A stretch of 47,554 nt of DNA. Source: JAWAFC01 sp038890815. GTDB lineage: Archaea > Micrarchaeota > Micrarchaeia > Burarchaeales > JACRGF01. The notes beneath the pieces were generated by a model. The model ran no database searches. It was given only the letters and a program-made list of their open reading frames with translations, and was not told where the DNA came from. The DNA lies in the NCBI GenBank assembly GCA_038890815.1, contig JAWAFC010000010.1:1-47554 (forward strand). Reading direction: 5' to 3'. Within the stretch, counting starts at the first letter, position 1. Each line of letters opens with the position of its first letter. A program made the translations under genes and the position numbers. Positions 37,712 through 46,923 of this stretch are shown piece by piece.

Positions 37712-39559
37712 CTAAAATATTGCGCGCCTGCTGAGGTGGGTGGGCAGCGAAAGCGGCTCAAAAGGCTGGCCCGCGCACTCGGCTGCAATGCGCTCGGCCA
37801 GCTCGGACGGCGTCATCTTTTCCTGTTTTCCCGTAGAGCGCACGCGCACGCTGAGAAATCCTCCTTCCACTTCCTTCTCCCCCACCACGGCGATGTAAGG
37901 GATCCACGCCTTCTCGGCGTCGCGCACCTTCTTCTGAAGCGTCTCGGCGCGGTCGTCAAAATCAACACGAATATTTTTAGAGGAAAGCTCTGCCAGCAGC
38001 TTCTCGCACGCCGCGTTCTGCGCATCGCTCACCGGCAGGAGGCGGAGCTGTGTGGGCGCAAGCCAAACAGGAAATTGAGGTGTCCTGCCCTCGGCGATTC
38101 TGCGCGCCTGCTCCTCAAGAAGCGCATAGATGTTGCGGTCTGTGGAGCCAGACAATGAGGCGTGCAGCAGCACAGGCCTCTGCTTTTCGCCCTTTTCGTT
38201 CACAAAACTGATATCGTATGTTTCGGCGTTCTCCACATCGATCTGCACCGTGGACAGCGCGCTGGCCTTGTCCAGATTGTCGATGAAGTTGAACTCGAAT
38301 TTCGTTATGAAATAAGCATACCTTTCGGCAAACATCTCTATGAAGATTGGCTTGCCGAGCTGCCGTGCAAATCCCCCATACCACTCCCTGTTTTCTTCAT
38401 AAAAGTCCTTCTGGATGCGGAAGGCGGTCTCGAACGGGAGGGCTAGGTCTGCCAGCCACCGCCGGCACAGCTCGAATTGCTTTTCGAACTCATCTTTCGC
38501 CTGCTTCAGGTCCCGGCACAGCGTGTGCATGTCGGGCATGGTGAATGCGCGTAGCCTTCTCAGGCCAGCCACCTCACCGCTCTGCTCCCGGCGGAAGCTG
38601 TATTTGGTGAGCTCGTATATTTTGAGGGGGAGATTATGGTGGCTGATGACAGCATCACGGGCCAGCAGGAACTGCCCAAAGCATGCCGCGAAGCGCAGAA
38701 AGAGCTCCTTGTCCTCGCTCTCTACCACATACTGCCTGGCTGGGAATCTGTCGAGATATTTTTTGAGCGCGGGATGTTCAAAATCGTACATCACAGGCGT
38801 CTCGACTTCCATAGCGCCGTAGGAAATGCACAGCTCTGAAACTTTTTTCTCAAGAAGCTTTTTCATGAGCCTGCCGGCCGGATACCAACGAAGATTCCCT
38901 GCATCGCTGCCGGGCTCAAACCACGCTATGCCATGCTCGCGCATGAGGCGGATGTGGGGTGGTTCTCTCTCATACGCGCGCATCTTGTGGATCTCGTAGT
39001 CAACGAGCTTCTTCAGCTGCGGGAAATTACCGAAATCAAAAGAGTCGGCCGGCACAAGCTCTCCATCGGGCGTGAGAATGAAGTACTCGCTCCCCGCCTT
39101 CGCCTCGCTCTGCAGCGCTTTTGAAACGCGCTCTCGCGGTACGCCCTCCCCACTTATTTCCCTCGAGAGCTCGGCGAGCGGGTGGCCTTTGGCCTTCAGG
39201 CTGAAGCTCTTGTACCAGCCAAAGGGCGCGCGCGTCACCTCGTACTCCATCTCCTCAAGCAGCGCGGCCACCTGTGCTAGCAGGGCGAGCGCTCTGTCCG
39301 GCCGGGCAGGCCTGCTGGTGAGATGTACCCATGGATAGAGCACAACGCGGTCGGCCTTCACCTGTTCGGCCACACCATCGATCTCTTCGGCGGCCCTCGC
39401 CGCGGCTGCCTCATCATCCCCCTCCTCCACGGCGCAGAAGGCTACCAAACAATCCTGCACGCGCGTTGCTTTCCCCGGCTCGGCCTCCTCGGCCGCCTTC
39501 AGCGCTTTCTGCACTGGCGTGAATTCGATGGAATCGCAGTGAACGGTCACCAGCCTCAT
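37712..39559 (-). CDS. thrS: Threonyl-tRNA synthetase, archaeal type
   Basis: A 615-residue class II synthetase. The N-terminal ~145 residues are the archaeal DTD-like editing domain (MRLVTVHCDSIEF, AKGHPLAELSR), not the bacterial TGS/N2 pair. The catalytic core has motif 2 (YSFRREQSGEVAGLRRLRAF) and motif 3 (LHASLSGSTDRNIYALLEE) with the zinc ligands; the C-terminal anticodon domain ends the protein. Its ATG overlaps the Lrp-type regulator stop (ATGA), so expression is coupled to that regulator. Confidence 0.96.
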   Translation of the reverse strand: MRLVTVHCDSIEFTPVQKALKAAEEAEPGKATRVQDCLVAFCAVEEGDDEAAAARAAEEIDGVAEQVKADRVVLYPWVHLTSRPARPDRALALLAQVAALLEEMEYEVTRAPFGWYKSFSLKAKGHPLAELSREISGEGVPRERVSKALQSEAKAGSEYFILTPDGELVPADSFDFGNFPQLKKLVDYEIHKMRAYEREPPHIRLMREHGIAWFEPGSDAGNLRWYPAGRLMKKLLEKKVSELCISYGAMEVETPVMYDFEHPALKKYLDRFPARQYVVESEDKELFLRFAACFGQFLLARDAVISHHNLPLKIYELTKYSFRREQSGEVAGLRRLRAFTMPDMHTLCRDLKQAKDEFEKQFELCRRWLADLALPFETAFRIQKDFYEENREWYGGFARQLGKPIFIEMFAERYAYFITKFEFNFIDNLDKASALSTVQIDVENAETYDISFVNEKGEKQRPVLLHASLSGSTDRNIYALLEEQARRIAEGRTPQFPVWLAPTQLRLLPVSDAQNAACEKLLAELSSKNIRVDFDDRAETLQKKVRDAEKAWIPYIAVVGEKEVEGGFLSVRVRSTGKQEKMTPSELAERIAAECAGQPFEPLSLPTHLSRRAIF

Positions 39560-40023
39560 AGCATCCCCTTCAGCATTTCGGGGCGCGCCGCGATGTCCTC
39601 CTTAACGCAGTTGAGCACGGTGGAGGTGAGCGTGTGTTCAATGCTCGGATTTGAGAGCAGGCGTTTTACAAAAGCATTCAGCTCGCTCATATCTCTGAAT
39701 TTGGCGAGCACGAGCACGTCCCATTCTCCCGTGATGTCGTACACCGCCATGACGTTGGGCAGTTGTGCGATTTCCTTCTCCACTTCCTCGAGCCTCCCGC
39801 CTCGCGCCTTGACGCTGATAGCCACTGTCACGCCGTACCCCAGCTTTTTCAGGTCTATCAGCGGAACGAACCCCTTGAGCACCCCCTCCTCCTGCATCTT
39901 CCTCACCCTCATGAGGATGGTGCTGGGGCTGAGCCGCAACGCTCTGGCCATGTCGCGGAAGCTCGCGCGCGCGTCCTGACCCAACAATTCAAGTATCCTT
40001 CGGTCGGTTGCATCCAGTTCCAT
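39556..40023 (-). CDS. Lrp/AsnC-family transcription regulator
   Basis: A 155-residue feast/famine regulator. The N-terminal HTH (ELDATDRRILELLGQDARAS, then LSPSTILMRVRKMQEEGVLKG) binds DNA; the C-terminal RAM domain (VTVAISVKARGGRLEEVEKE, YDITGEWDVLVLAKF) binds amino acids and assembles octamers. The ATG at 40023 is used because the TATA box centred at 40050 is about 27 bp upstream. It overlaps thrS and may respond to amino-acid supply. Confidence 0.93.
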   Translation of the reverse strand: MELDATDRRILELLGQDARASFRDMARALRLSPSTILMRVRKMQEEGVLKGFVPLIDLKKLGYGVTVAISVKARGGRLEEVEKEIAQLPNVMAVYDITGEWDVLVLAKFRDMSELNAFVKRLLSNPSIEHTLTSTVLNCVKEDIAARPEMLKGML

Positions 40024-40043
40024 CGAGATAAAAATGGCATCAA

Positions 40044-40056
40044 ACATTTAAATAGG
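40044..40056. promoter_or_regulatory. Single palindromic TATA box shared by lrp and the TPR-AAA gene
   Basis: ACATTTAAATAGG, centred near 40050-40051, lies midway in a 49-bp gap, about 27 bp from the left ATG (40023) and 23 bp from the right ATG (40073). The geometry repeats that at 34334. If Lrp is autoregulatory, its operator must overlap this box. Confidence 0.65.
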
Positions 40057-40072
40057 TGGCTCGGTAATTGAT

Positions 40073-41776
40073 ATGGTCGCTATGCCACGAAGGGATGCCG
40101 AAACAGAAGCAATCGATGAGGAGGAGGAAGAAAAGCCTTCTCCCACCGATGCCAGGACCTATTACCACAGAGGCAATGCCTACTACGAGAAGGGCGACTA
40201 CGACCGCGCCATAGAAAACTACAACATGGCGATCGTGCTGAACCCGAACTTCAGCGAGGCCTACTTCAACCGCGGCCTGGCCTATTACAACAAGAAGGAG
40301 TTCGACAAGGCCATAGCCGACTACACACGCGCGGCCGAGCTCGATCCGCGCAATGCCGTCATCTACAATAACCGAGGCGATGCCTACTACCGCAAGCAGG
40401 ATTTTGACAGAGCCATTCTCGATTATGATAAGGCCATCAGCCTCAATCCGAGGTACCTCAAGGCATACTACAACAGGGGGCTGGCCTATGCCTGCCAGCA
40501 GGACTACGAGCGGGCCATAGAAGACTTTAACAAGGTCATCGAGCTGAACCCGAATTTCGCCGAGGCATGGCACATCCGCGGGCTTGCCTATGACTACATG
40601 GGCGATTACGAGAAGGCCATCGCGGATTACGACAAGGCCATCGAGCTCAATCCAAACTTTACCGAAGCCATCAATCACAGGGAGCTGGCAAAGAGCAAAC
40701 TGGAAAGAGGGGAGGGCGCAGGCGGGGGCACTGGCGTGCCCACGGGCGGCGAGACGGGCGGCACGATCAATGTCGCCAAGCTCATCCAGCGCCCAACCAT
40801 CACGTTTGCTGACGTGGCCGGCATGGAAAAGGTCAAGGAGGAGATCCGCGATGCCATCGTCTATCCGCTTATGAACCCTGAGCTGGCCCGCAAGTATGGA
40901 AAGTTAGGTGGTGGAGGCATCCTGCTGTACGGCCCACCCGGTTGCGGCAAGACCTTCATCGTGAAGGCGGCAGCAGGCGAGGGCAAGTTGGCTTTCATCA
41001 ATGCCAAGATAAGCGACATACTCGACATGTACGTGGGCAATACCGAGAAAAACATCCACGCGGTGTTCGAGGCTGCACGCAAGAACGCGCCGTGCCTCCT
41101 CTTCTTTGACGAAGTCGAAGCGCTGGGAGGCCGCAGGGACCAGATGGGACAGCAGCCCTACCAAAAGATGGCTGTCAACCAGCTCCTCTACGAGATGGAC
41201 GGCGTAGAGGCGCGCAACGAAAATGTGCTCGTGCTTGCGGCCACTAACGCGCCGTGGGACGTCGACCCTGCCCTGCGCCGTTCAGGCCGTTTCAGCAAGC
41301 TCATCTTCATCCCTGAGCCGGACTACAATTCTCGAAAACAGATCTTCCAATTCCATGCGAGGGGAAAGCCCATCGGAAAAATCAATTGGGGGAGGCTGGC
41401 CCGTGCCACCATGGGCTACTCCTCCGCCGACATCAAAGCCATCAGCGATGATGCCGCAAGCATTCCCTGGAAGGAGGCTTTCCTGAGCGGTGGCAAAAAG
41501 CAGCGGGAAATCAGGATGAGCGATTACCTCACGGCCATAAAGAGAAGGCGTAGCACGCTTGGCCCGTGGTACGAGAGCGCTAAGAAGGAAATCGGCCAGC
41601 AGGAGGAAAGGACCATCGTAGACGGCAAGGAGCACATCAAAATTACCGACAGCAAGATGGGGCCTGGCGAGAAGGAACAATTCAGGGACCTTCTCAATTT
41701 GATTAACAAAAACAACAAGTGGTACTGGAAGGCCATCAAGTGGTTTGTCAGGAACTTCAGCCTATACATATTCTGA
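40073..41776 (+). CDS. TPR-repeat AAA ATPase fusion
   Basis: A 567-residue protein. Residues about 28-205 contain five near-perfect TPRs of 34 residues (each with the pattern A-Y-Y-N-R-G-x-A-Y-x-x-x-x-D-Y-x-x-A-I-x-D-Y). After a Gly-rich linker, residues about 235-490 form an AAA domain of the classic clade: ITFADVAGMEKVKEEI, Walker A GPPGCGKT, pore loop region, Walker B CLLFFDEVEALGG, arginine finger RRSGRFSKL. The tail (490-567) is unassigned. It probably remodels or unfolds a TPR-recruited client. A TPR-AAA fusion is uncommon; it could be a Vps4/CdvC-like or proteasome-adaptor-like factor. Confidence 0.88.
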   Translation: MVAMPRRDAETEAIDEEEEEKPSPTDARTYYHRGNAYYEKGDYDRAIENYNMAIVLNPNFSEAYFNRGLAYYNKKEFDKAIADYTRAAELDPRNAVIYNNRGDAYYRKQDFDRAILDYDKAISLNPRYLKAYYNRGLAYACQQDYERAIEDFNKVIELNPNFAEAWHIRGLAYDYMGDYEKAIADYDKAIELNPNFTEAINHRELAKSKLERGEGAGGGTGVPTGGETGGTINVAKLIQRPTITFADVAGMEKVKEEIRDAIVYPLMNPELARKYGKLGGGGILLYGPPGCGKTFIVKAAAGEGKLAFINAKISDILDMYVGNTEKNIHAVFEAARKNAPCLLFFDEVEALGGRRDQMGQQPYQKMAVNQLLYEMDGVEARNENVLVLAATNAPWDVDPALRRSGRFSKLIFIPEPDYNSRKQIFQFHARGKPIGKINWGRLARATMGYSSADIKAISDDAASIPWKEAFLSGGKKQREIRMSDYLTAIKRRRSTLGPWYESAKKEIGQQEERTIVDGKEHIKITDSKMGPGEKEQFRDLLNLINKNNKWYWKAIKWFVRNFSLYIF

Positions 41777-41787
41777 TTGGTGTGTGA

Positions 41788-42987
41788 ATGAGAAACATCA
41801 TCGTGGAGAAGCAGAGCGCTCTCCCCATGGAAAAAAGGCCTGTGGAGTTTGTTGAGCGAAAGGGCCTGGGCCACCCCGACACGCTTATCGACGGCATAGT
41901 CGAGAGCGTATGCAGGACGCTCTGCAAGCATTACATTTCAGAATTCGGCACCATAATGCACCACAACGTGGATAAGGGACAGATCTGCGGTGGCATGACA
42001 AGCGTGGATTATGGAGGGGGCGTTTTCCTAAAACCCATCTACATTCTCCTGAGCGGGCGAGCGACGAGCGAGATTGATGGTAAGAAAATTCCTGCAATCG
42101 AGCTCGCCATCGAGGCTGCGAAAACTTATCTGAAGGAGAACACGCGCTACCTCGATGTGGAAAAAGATGTCCTGTTCGATTCAAAGATCTCGCAGGGCTC
42201 GCGCGATCTCGTCGATTTGTTCCTGCGCGCCCCCAAAGTCCCACTCGCAAACGACACGAGCTTCGGGGTGGGCTTTGCGCCCTACAGCGAGACCGAGAGA
42301 CTTGTGCTTGAGACCGAGAGGCTACTGAATTCCAAGGAATACAAGGCAAAGCGGCCCGAAGTTGGCGAGGACATCAAGGTCATGGCAGTGCGCGAGGGCG
42401 ATGTCATCAGGCTCACGGTAGCGTGCGCTTTCGTGTCGCGCCATGTAACCGATCTCGCTGATTACATAGAAAAGAAAAAGCATGTTGAGGCCGATGTGCG
42501 TGTACATGCGAAAAAAATAACGCGGCGCGAAGTCGAGGTTTTCATCAACACAGCAGACGATTACAAGCGCAACTCAACCTACATCACCCTGACCGGCCTC
42601 AGTTGCGAGATGGGCGATGACGGGAGCGTGGGGAGGGGAAACCGCGTGAGCGGTCTCATCACCCCTGGCAGGCCAATGTCGCTCGAGGCGACGGCCGGCA
42701 AGAACCCGGTGAACCATGTTGGAAAGATCTACAATGTGCTTGCTCACCGTATGGCGCAGGATGTGGTGCAGCTCTACCCCCAGATAGAGGAGTGCACTAT
42801 CACCATTCTTTCCCAGATAGGTAAGCCCATCGACCAACCTAAGGCCACGAGCGTAGCCCTGCTCATGAAGAAAGGCGAACGCATTGAGAAAATCCGTTCC
42901 AAGGTCAAAGAAGTCATCGATGGCTGGCTCGAGGATGCGCCGACAGTAACCGAAATGATAATCAATGGAGAAGTCACGCTCTTTTAG
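41788..42987 (+). CDS. mat: S-adenosylmethionine synthetase, archaeal type
   Basis: A 399-residue archaeal MAT, distinct from the bacterial enzyme, making SAM from methionine and ATP. EFVERKGLGHPDTLIDGI, VDKGQICGG, DTSFGVGFAPYSETER and SLEATAGKNPVNHVGKIYN are family blocks. GGTGTG lies 4 nt before the ATG as a ribosome binding site. It follows the TPR-AAA gene by 11 bp. Its stop interlocks with the FEN1 stop (TTAG at 42984-42987). Confidence 0.96.
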   Translation: MRNIIVEKQSALPMEKRPVEFVERKGLGHPDTLIDGIVESVCRTLCKHYISEFGTIMHHNVDKGQICGGMTSVDYGGGVFLKPIYILLSGRATSEIDGKKIPAIELAIEAAKTYLKENTRYLDVEKDVLFDSKISQGSRDLVDLFLRAPKVPLANDTSFGVGFAPYSETERLVLETERLLNSKEYKAKRPEVGEDIKVMAVREGDVIRLTVACAFVSRHVTDLADYIEKKKHVEADVRVHAKKITRREVEVFINTADDYKRNSTYITLTGLSCEMGDDGSVGRGNRVSGLITPGRPMSLEATAGKNPVNHVGKIYNVLAHRMAQDVVQLYPQIEECTITILSQIGKPIDQPKATSVALLMKKGERIEKIRSKVKEVIDGWLEDAPTVTEMIINGEVTLF

Positions 42988-44006
42988 AGCCAGCCCTCCA
43001 GCTTGCTCTGTGCGCCCTTCTCTTTCGCCGCGCTCTCCAGCAACCGCGCGGTCCCCTCCACTCTCTCACGCGCAAATGAGTGTTCATCACACAGAAAGCG
43101 GATGATGCCTTCTGCATCGGGCTCGCTCGGCCTAATCTCCACCTCGCTCACCGGGGGATTGAGGAAAAACTCCTCCACAGCGTGCAGGTCTACTTCGGAC
43201 TCAAAACCGCTCTTGGCAATTACCTCCTCAAGCGAGTTGCATTCCCTCACCAGCTTGAGCGCCTTCTTCGGTCCGATGCCCTTCACCCCCTCGTTGAAAT
43301 CTGTTCCGATAAGCAGGGCAATCCAGATGAGCTGGCGTTGCGTGATGCCGAGTGCCGTCAGCATGCTCTGGAGGTCGATCATCTCTGGTGCCACCTCGAC
43401 AAAAATGTTTTTTCTCGGCAGTTTCCTCCGACCGGTTACGGTTAGATTCCTGACCAGCCGTGGTGAGCCGAACAGCAGTGCGTCATAATCCTGCGAGGCG
43501 CTGGCAAAAACGACACCACTTTTTGCCATGAACGCAGCCTGCGCCTCCCCCTCGCTCGGCGCCTGCACGACTGGAATCCCCATGAGGGAAAGGAGGTGTT
43601 TGGATTCATCAATCATTTCCTCGGTCAGCCTAGAGGTCGCCTGGGCATGTAGCCGTGCGGCCGCAAGGTCGCCCCTCTCCCTGGCTGCATGAAACCTCAT
43701 CTCAGCTTCCTCTTTCGCCTCCCTCCTTTCTTCGAGGGTGGCGCGCTTGAGAAGGGGCGGTGGTCCATCAAACACAAAAACGGGCTTTATTCCCGAGGCG
43801 ATGAGGCGCGCGTTGCGATAGAACAGGCCGGAGAGATGGGAAGTGACCCTGCCCTTGTCATCCATGAGCGGCGTGCCATCTTTCTGGCGGATTATTGACA
43901 GGAATTGGTAAATAGTGTTGTGCGCGTCTATGGCTATGCTCCTGCCGGAAAGAGTTTCAAACGAGATCGCGTGCCTCGTCGCGAGCACACCTAGGTCAAC
44001 GCCCGT
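42984..44006 (-). CDS. fen: Flap endonuclease 1, apparent ACG start
   Basis: A structure-specific 5' nuclease for Okazaki-fragment and repair flaps. Metal ligands are present: SIAIDAHN, VFVFDGPPP, APSEGEAQAA, SASQDYDALLFG and GTDFNEG. The C-terminus QSKLEGWL is a PCNA-binding PIP box. The family N-terminus MGVxxG is part of the active site. Here G-V-D-L-G is encoded just upstream of the first conventional start (GTG, 43988), and the codon in the Met position is ACG (44004-44006). It lies 4 nt after the MBF1 stop with AGGTG five nt before it. I therefore annotate 340 residues from ACG; a conservative start is 43988. Confidence 0.9.
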   Translation of the reverse strand, partial: TGVDLGVLATRHAISFETLSGRSIAIDAHNTIYQFLSIIRQKDGTPLMDDKGRVTSHLSGLFYRNARLIASGIKPVFVFDGPPPLLKRATLEERREAKEEAEMRFHAARERGDLAAARLHAQATSRLTEEMIDESKHLLSLMGIPVVQAPSEGEAQAAFMAKSGVVFASASQDYDALLFGSPRLVRNLTVTGRRKLPRKNIFVEVAPEMIDLQSMLTALGITQRQLIWIALLIGTDFNEGVKGIGPKKALKLVRECNSLEEVIAKSGFESEVDLHAVEEFFLNPPVSEVEIRPSEPDAEGIIRFLCDEHSFARERVEGTARLLESAAKEKGAQSKLEGWL

Positions 44007-44010
44007 GCTT

Positions 44011-44463
44011 TCACCTATTTTTCTTTTTTATCTCGACCACGTCGCCGAGCGTGAGCCCACCTCCTCCCTCTCTCCGCATTACGGGGGCTCCGCTCTCCTG
44101 CGTTTCCTCAAGCAAAACTATCCCCAGTTCCCTCTCAAGTTTTCTTGCAGTCGCCTCGCTGGGTAGCGTTTTTCCCTTTTCTATCCTGTCCAGGTAAGAG
44201 GCCTTCTCGGCGATTCTCTCAGCAAGCACCTCGAGCGGAAGGTGCGCCCTCTCCCTCGCCTTCCTTATCCTCTCGGCGTAATCCACGACAACCTCCAACT
44301 CGCGTGCTGGCTTGAGCGCGCTCTTCGCCGGAGCGGGCCGAGGGTGTAGCTCCGCGATCAGTTTCCCTCCCAGGCTGCATTCCCGGCATACTTTCAGCTT
44401 AGCCCTCTCGATGAGTGCCAGCGCGACCGCCTCGCGCTCGCCGCACACCTCACAATTGGCCAT
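44011..44463 (-). CDS. Multiprotein bridging factor 1 homologue
   Basis: A 150-residue archaeal MBF1. The N-terminal zinc ribbon is CEVCGE...CREC (residues 4-29); a linker with Pro/Ala follows; then a Cro-type HTH (YAERIRKARERAHLPLEVLAERIAEKASYLDRIEKGK, about 62-98) and a basic tail. It may act at the ribosome or in transcription. fen begins 4 bp after its stop, and AGGTGA near its stop serves as the fen binding site. Confidence 0.92.
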   Translation of the reverse strand: MANCEVCGEREAVALALIERAKLKVCRECSLGGKLIAELHPRPAPAKSALKPARELEVVVDYAERIRKARERAHLPLEVLAERIAEKASYLDRIEKGKTLPSEATARKLERELGIVLLEETQESGAPVMRREGGGGLTLGDVVEIKKKNR

Positions 44464-44526
44464 GCCACTCCCGATAATAATGTCAAAGTGTTTTAATAAT
44501 TTGGATTCGTTAAGGGTTGCGGTAAA
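44464..44526. promoter_or_regulatory. Divergent MBF1 / site-2 protease promoter
   Basis: A 63-bp gap with AT-rich GTTTTAATAATTTGG (44491-44505) in the middle, usable as TATA in both directions. Confidence 0.45.
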
Positions 44527-45900
44527 ATGAGGAAAAAGACTCTCGGCCTCGTTATCGTGCTGCTCTCAGTTTTTCTCTTCTATCACACCCTCGCCTCGCA
44601 GCTCGGCAGTGTTGCGAAGTTTTTTGTAGCCCTGTTCGTGCTCGGGCTCAGCGGTCTCGCGCTGCAAAGGCTTTACGGGCTGGAGGGCGCGTGGGGCCTG
44701 CTGCTCATCAGGGGGAAGAGAGGCCTTGCGCTCATCGACAGGCTTGCCAGGCAAAGCCCGCGCGCCTGGAACGCACTCTCCGATGTCGGCCTCGTGTTGG
44801 GCTACGGCGCGAGCGCCAAACTACTTTTCAGTCATCTCTCGTGGAAGACTCTCCTGCCCTCGCTGTTCGCCCTTCTCCTTCTCGCGCTCTTCGTGCTGCC
44901 TTCGGTGCTTCCGGTTGCCTTCAGCGTCATAGCCTTTCCCGTGAGCTTTGGCCAGATGACAAGAAGCATGGGCGCCGAAGTTCTCTTTATTCCTATCCTG
45001 CTCATGATTCTCGCGGGTGGATTCGCTGCCGCAACGACGCTGGGTCTGATTGCGAATGCCGGCACCATAATCTGGAGCGTGGCGCGCTCACTGCTCGGCG
45101 AGCCCGGTGCGCTGGCACGGGCCTCGCCTGGCGCGAGTTTTGTCATTCCAGGAATCAACCTACCACTCATCGAAGGCATCCTCGCCATTGCCATCCTTCT
45201 CATCGTACACGAGGTCGCCCATGGCATCGTGGCGCGCGTCGCGCGCATCCGGCTCGACAGCGCCGGCCTTGTGTTCTATGGCATACTGCCCGTAGGCGCT
45301 TTCATCGACCCAGACGAGAGGCAGCTCCGGGCAGAAAGGCCGCAGAAGCAGTCGAGGGTTCTGGTGGCGGGCAGCGCTGCGAACTTCTTCACATCGGTGC
45401 TTTTCTTCATTCTCCTTGTGGCTTTTCTCTATGTCAGCGAGGGCGCATACGATGATGGCAAAATAATCATAGCGCGCGTGTACGCGAAGAACACAAGCCT
45501 GGCCGAGGGGATGTGGCTTAAGGCCATTAACGGAACACCCGTAACAAGCCTCGAGGACTACGCACAGCTGAGAAAGGGCATTGGTCCGAACCAGAGCCTG
45601 CTCATCGAGACCGATAGGGGGACTTTCGTAGAGCGCACCGACGCGCACGGCGCTATCGGCGTGCTGCTCATGCGCGCTGTGAAGCCGGGCTGGGAGTGGC
45701 TCGGATTCGTCTACAACCTGCTCGCGCTCGCCTTCGTGCTCAACTTTCTCATCGGCAGCGTCAATCTCCTGCCGGTGCCCATGTTTGATGGCTATCGCCT
45801 GGCCGAGCTCGCGCTCAACAACAAGCTGCTTGCTCAGGCTCTCGGCGCGCTAGTGGTGCTCTCTTTTCTGCTCAACTTTGTGCCTTGGTTCTGGCAGTGA
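44527..45900 (+). CDS. Site-2 protease-type intramembrane metalloprotease (M50)
   Basis: A 457-residue multi-pass protein. The zinc site is HEVAHG (HExxH) in LLIVHEVAHGIVARV, with the third ligand in NLLPVPMFDGYRL (the family LDG motif, here FDG). A PDZ-like domain lies between (RVYAKNTSLAEGMWLKAINGTPVTS). The N-terminal 200 residues add about six transmembrane segments, longer than the minimal S2P. It cleaves membrane-anchored proteins in the bilayer, often after a first cut. Stop is 1 bp from the ftsZ stop. Confidence 0.92.
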   Translation: MRKKTLGLVIVLLSVFLFYHTLASQLGSVAKFFVALFVLGLSGLALQRLYGLEGAWGLLLIRGKRGLALIDRLARQSPRAWNALSDVGLVLGYGASAKLLFSHLSWKTLLPSLFALLLLALFVLPSVLPVAFSVIAFPVSFGQMTRSMGAEVLFIPILLMILAGGFAAATTLGLIANAGTIIWSVARSLLGEPGALARASPGASFVIPGINLPLIEGILAIAILLIVHEVAHGIVARVARIRLDSAGLVFYGILPVGAFIDPDERQLRAERPQKQSRVLVAGSAANFFTSVLFFILLVAFLYVSEGAYDDGKIIIARVYAKNTSLAEGMWLKAINGTPVTSLEDYAQLRKGIGPNQSLLIETDRGTFVERTDAHGAIGVLLMRAVKPGWEWLGFVYNLLALAFVLNFLIGSVNLLPVPMFDGYRLAELALNNKLLAQALGALVVLSFLLNFVPWFWQ

Positions 45901-45901
45901 G

Positions 45902-46903
45902 CTACACCGCTTCCGACTTTCTTCCCACCACATAGGGGCTGCGTATGCCCGTAAATATGGCGATGGCCTCAACCCGCTGCTCGAACTCCGGATCAAGGCG
46001 CGCGCCCCATATCACATTTGCGTTGGGGTCGACCTGCTCGGTAAGGGCCTCGCCAATCTGGTTCGCCTCGCCGAGCGTCAGATCGGGCCCGCCCGTCAGA
46101 TGCAACAGCACGCCGCTCGCACCAGTGTAGTCGACTTCGAGAAGGCGATGATGTAGCGTGTTGGCGACGACTTCGCTTGCGCGGTTCGGGCCCTTGGCCT
46201 CACCCACCGCGATCATGCTCACTCCGCCCCCCTGCATGACGGCCCGGACATCGGCAAAATCAAGGTTGATGAGGCTCGGCATGGAGATCGTCTCGGAAAT
46301 TCCCCTCACCGCCCTTGCGGTGACTTCGTCGGCGATGTTGAAGGCCTGCTCGATGGGCAGGTTGGGCACAAAGTCGAGCAGGCGGTTGTTGTCAATGATC
46401 ACTACCGTGTCCGCGCTCTGCCTCAGCGCCTCGATGCCGTCCGCGGCTTTCTGAAGCCTCGCGCGTTCAAGCAAGAAGGGGTAGGTGACCATGGCCACCA
46501 CGATGGCCCCATGCTTTTTTGCAATTTCGGCGATGACAGGAGCCGCGCCCGTGCCCGTGCCGCCGCCCATGCCGGCCGCGAGAAAGAGAAGGTCGGTATC
46601 CCTTAGGGCATCCTCAAGCTCGGGCCTGCTGGCCTCGGCTGCCCTGCGCGCGATATCTGGGAAGCCTCCGGCCCCCAGCCCTCTCGTCACGCTCGCTCCG
46701 ATGAGCAGGCGCTTGCATTTCTCGTGCATCAGCGTGAGGTGCTTGCTGTCAGTGTTTATCGCGAGCAGCTCGGCCCCCCTTATGCCAGCTCTGGCTAGCC
46801 TGTTCACGGTATTGCAGCCCGCCCCTCCCACGCCAGCCACGACTATCCTTGGGGAAATGGTCTGTGCGCGCTCATGCTCCAGCGCGCTCTCAACTAGCGA
46901 CAT
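45902..46903 (-). CDS. ftsZ: Cell division protein FtsZ
   Basis: A 333-residue tubulin-fold GTPase forming the division ring. RIVVAGVGGAGCNTVNRL, the tubulin signature GMGGGTGTGAAP (about 111-122), NADE-type T7 loop INLDFADVRAVM and the GTP-contact VIIDNNRL are present. The N-terminal extension (about 17 residues) and short C-terminus, with no clear conserved C-terminal peptide, resemble archaeal FtsZ; which of FtsZ1 or FtsZ2 is not decided here. A TATA-like TTTTTATACC is about 26 bp upstream. Confidence 0.95.
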   Translation of the reverse strand: MSLVESALEHERAQTISPRIVVAGVGGAGCNTVNRLARAGIRGAELLAINTDSKHLTLMHEKCKRLLIGASVTRGLGAGGFPDIARRAAEASRPELEDALRDTDLLFLAAGMGGGTGTGAAPVIAEIAKKHGAIVVAMVTYPFLLERARLQKAADGIEALRQSADTVVIIDNNRLLDFVPNLPIEQAFNIADEVTARAVRGISETISMPSLINLDFADVRAVMQGGGVSMIAVGEAKGPNRASEVVANTLHHRLLEVDYTGASGVLLHLTGGPDLTLGEANQIGEALTEQVDPNANVIWGARLDPEFEQRVEAIAIFTGIRSPYVVGRKSEAV

Positions 46904-46923
46904 GCCTCACCCTTGCGCCGAGC

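Noticed and set aside
40040..40678. A 212-codon minus-strand ORF with repeated segments
   Set aside because: Its repeats are the antisense image of the TPR repeats.
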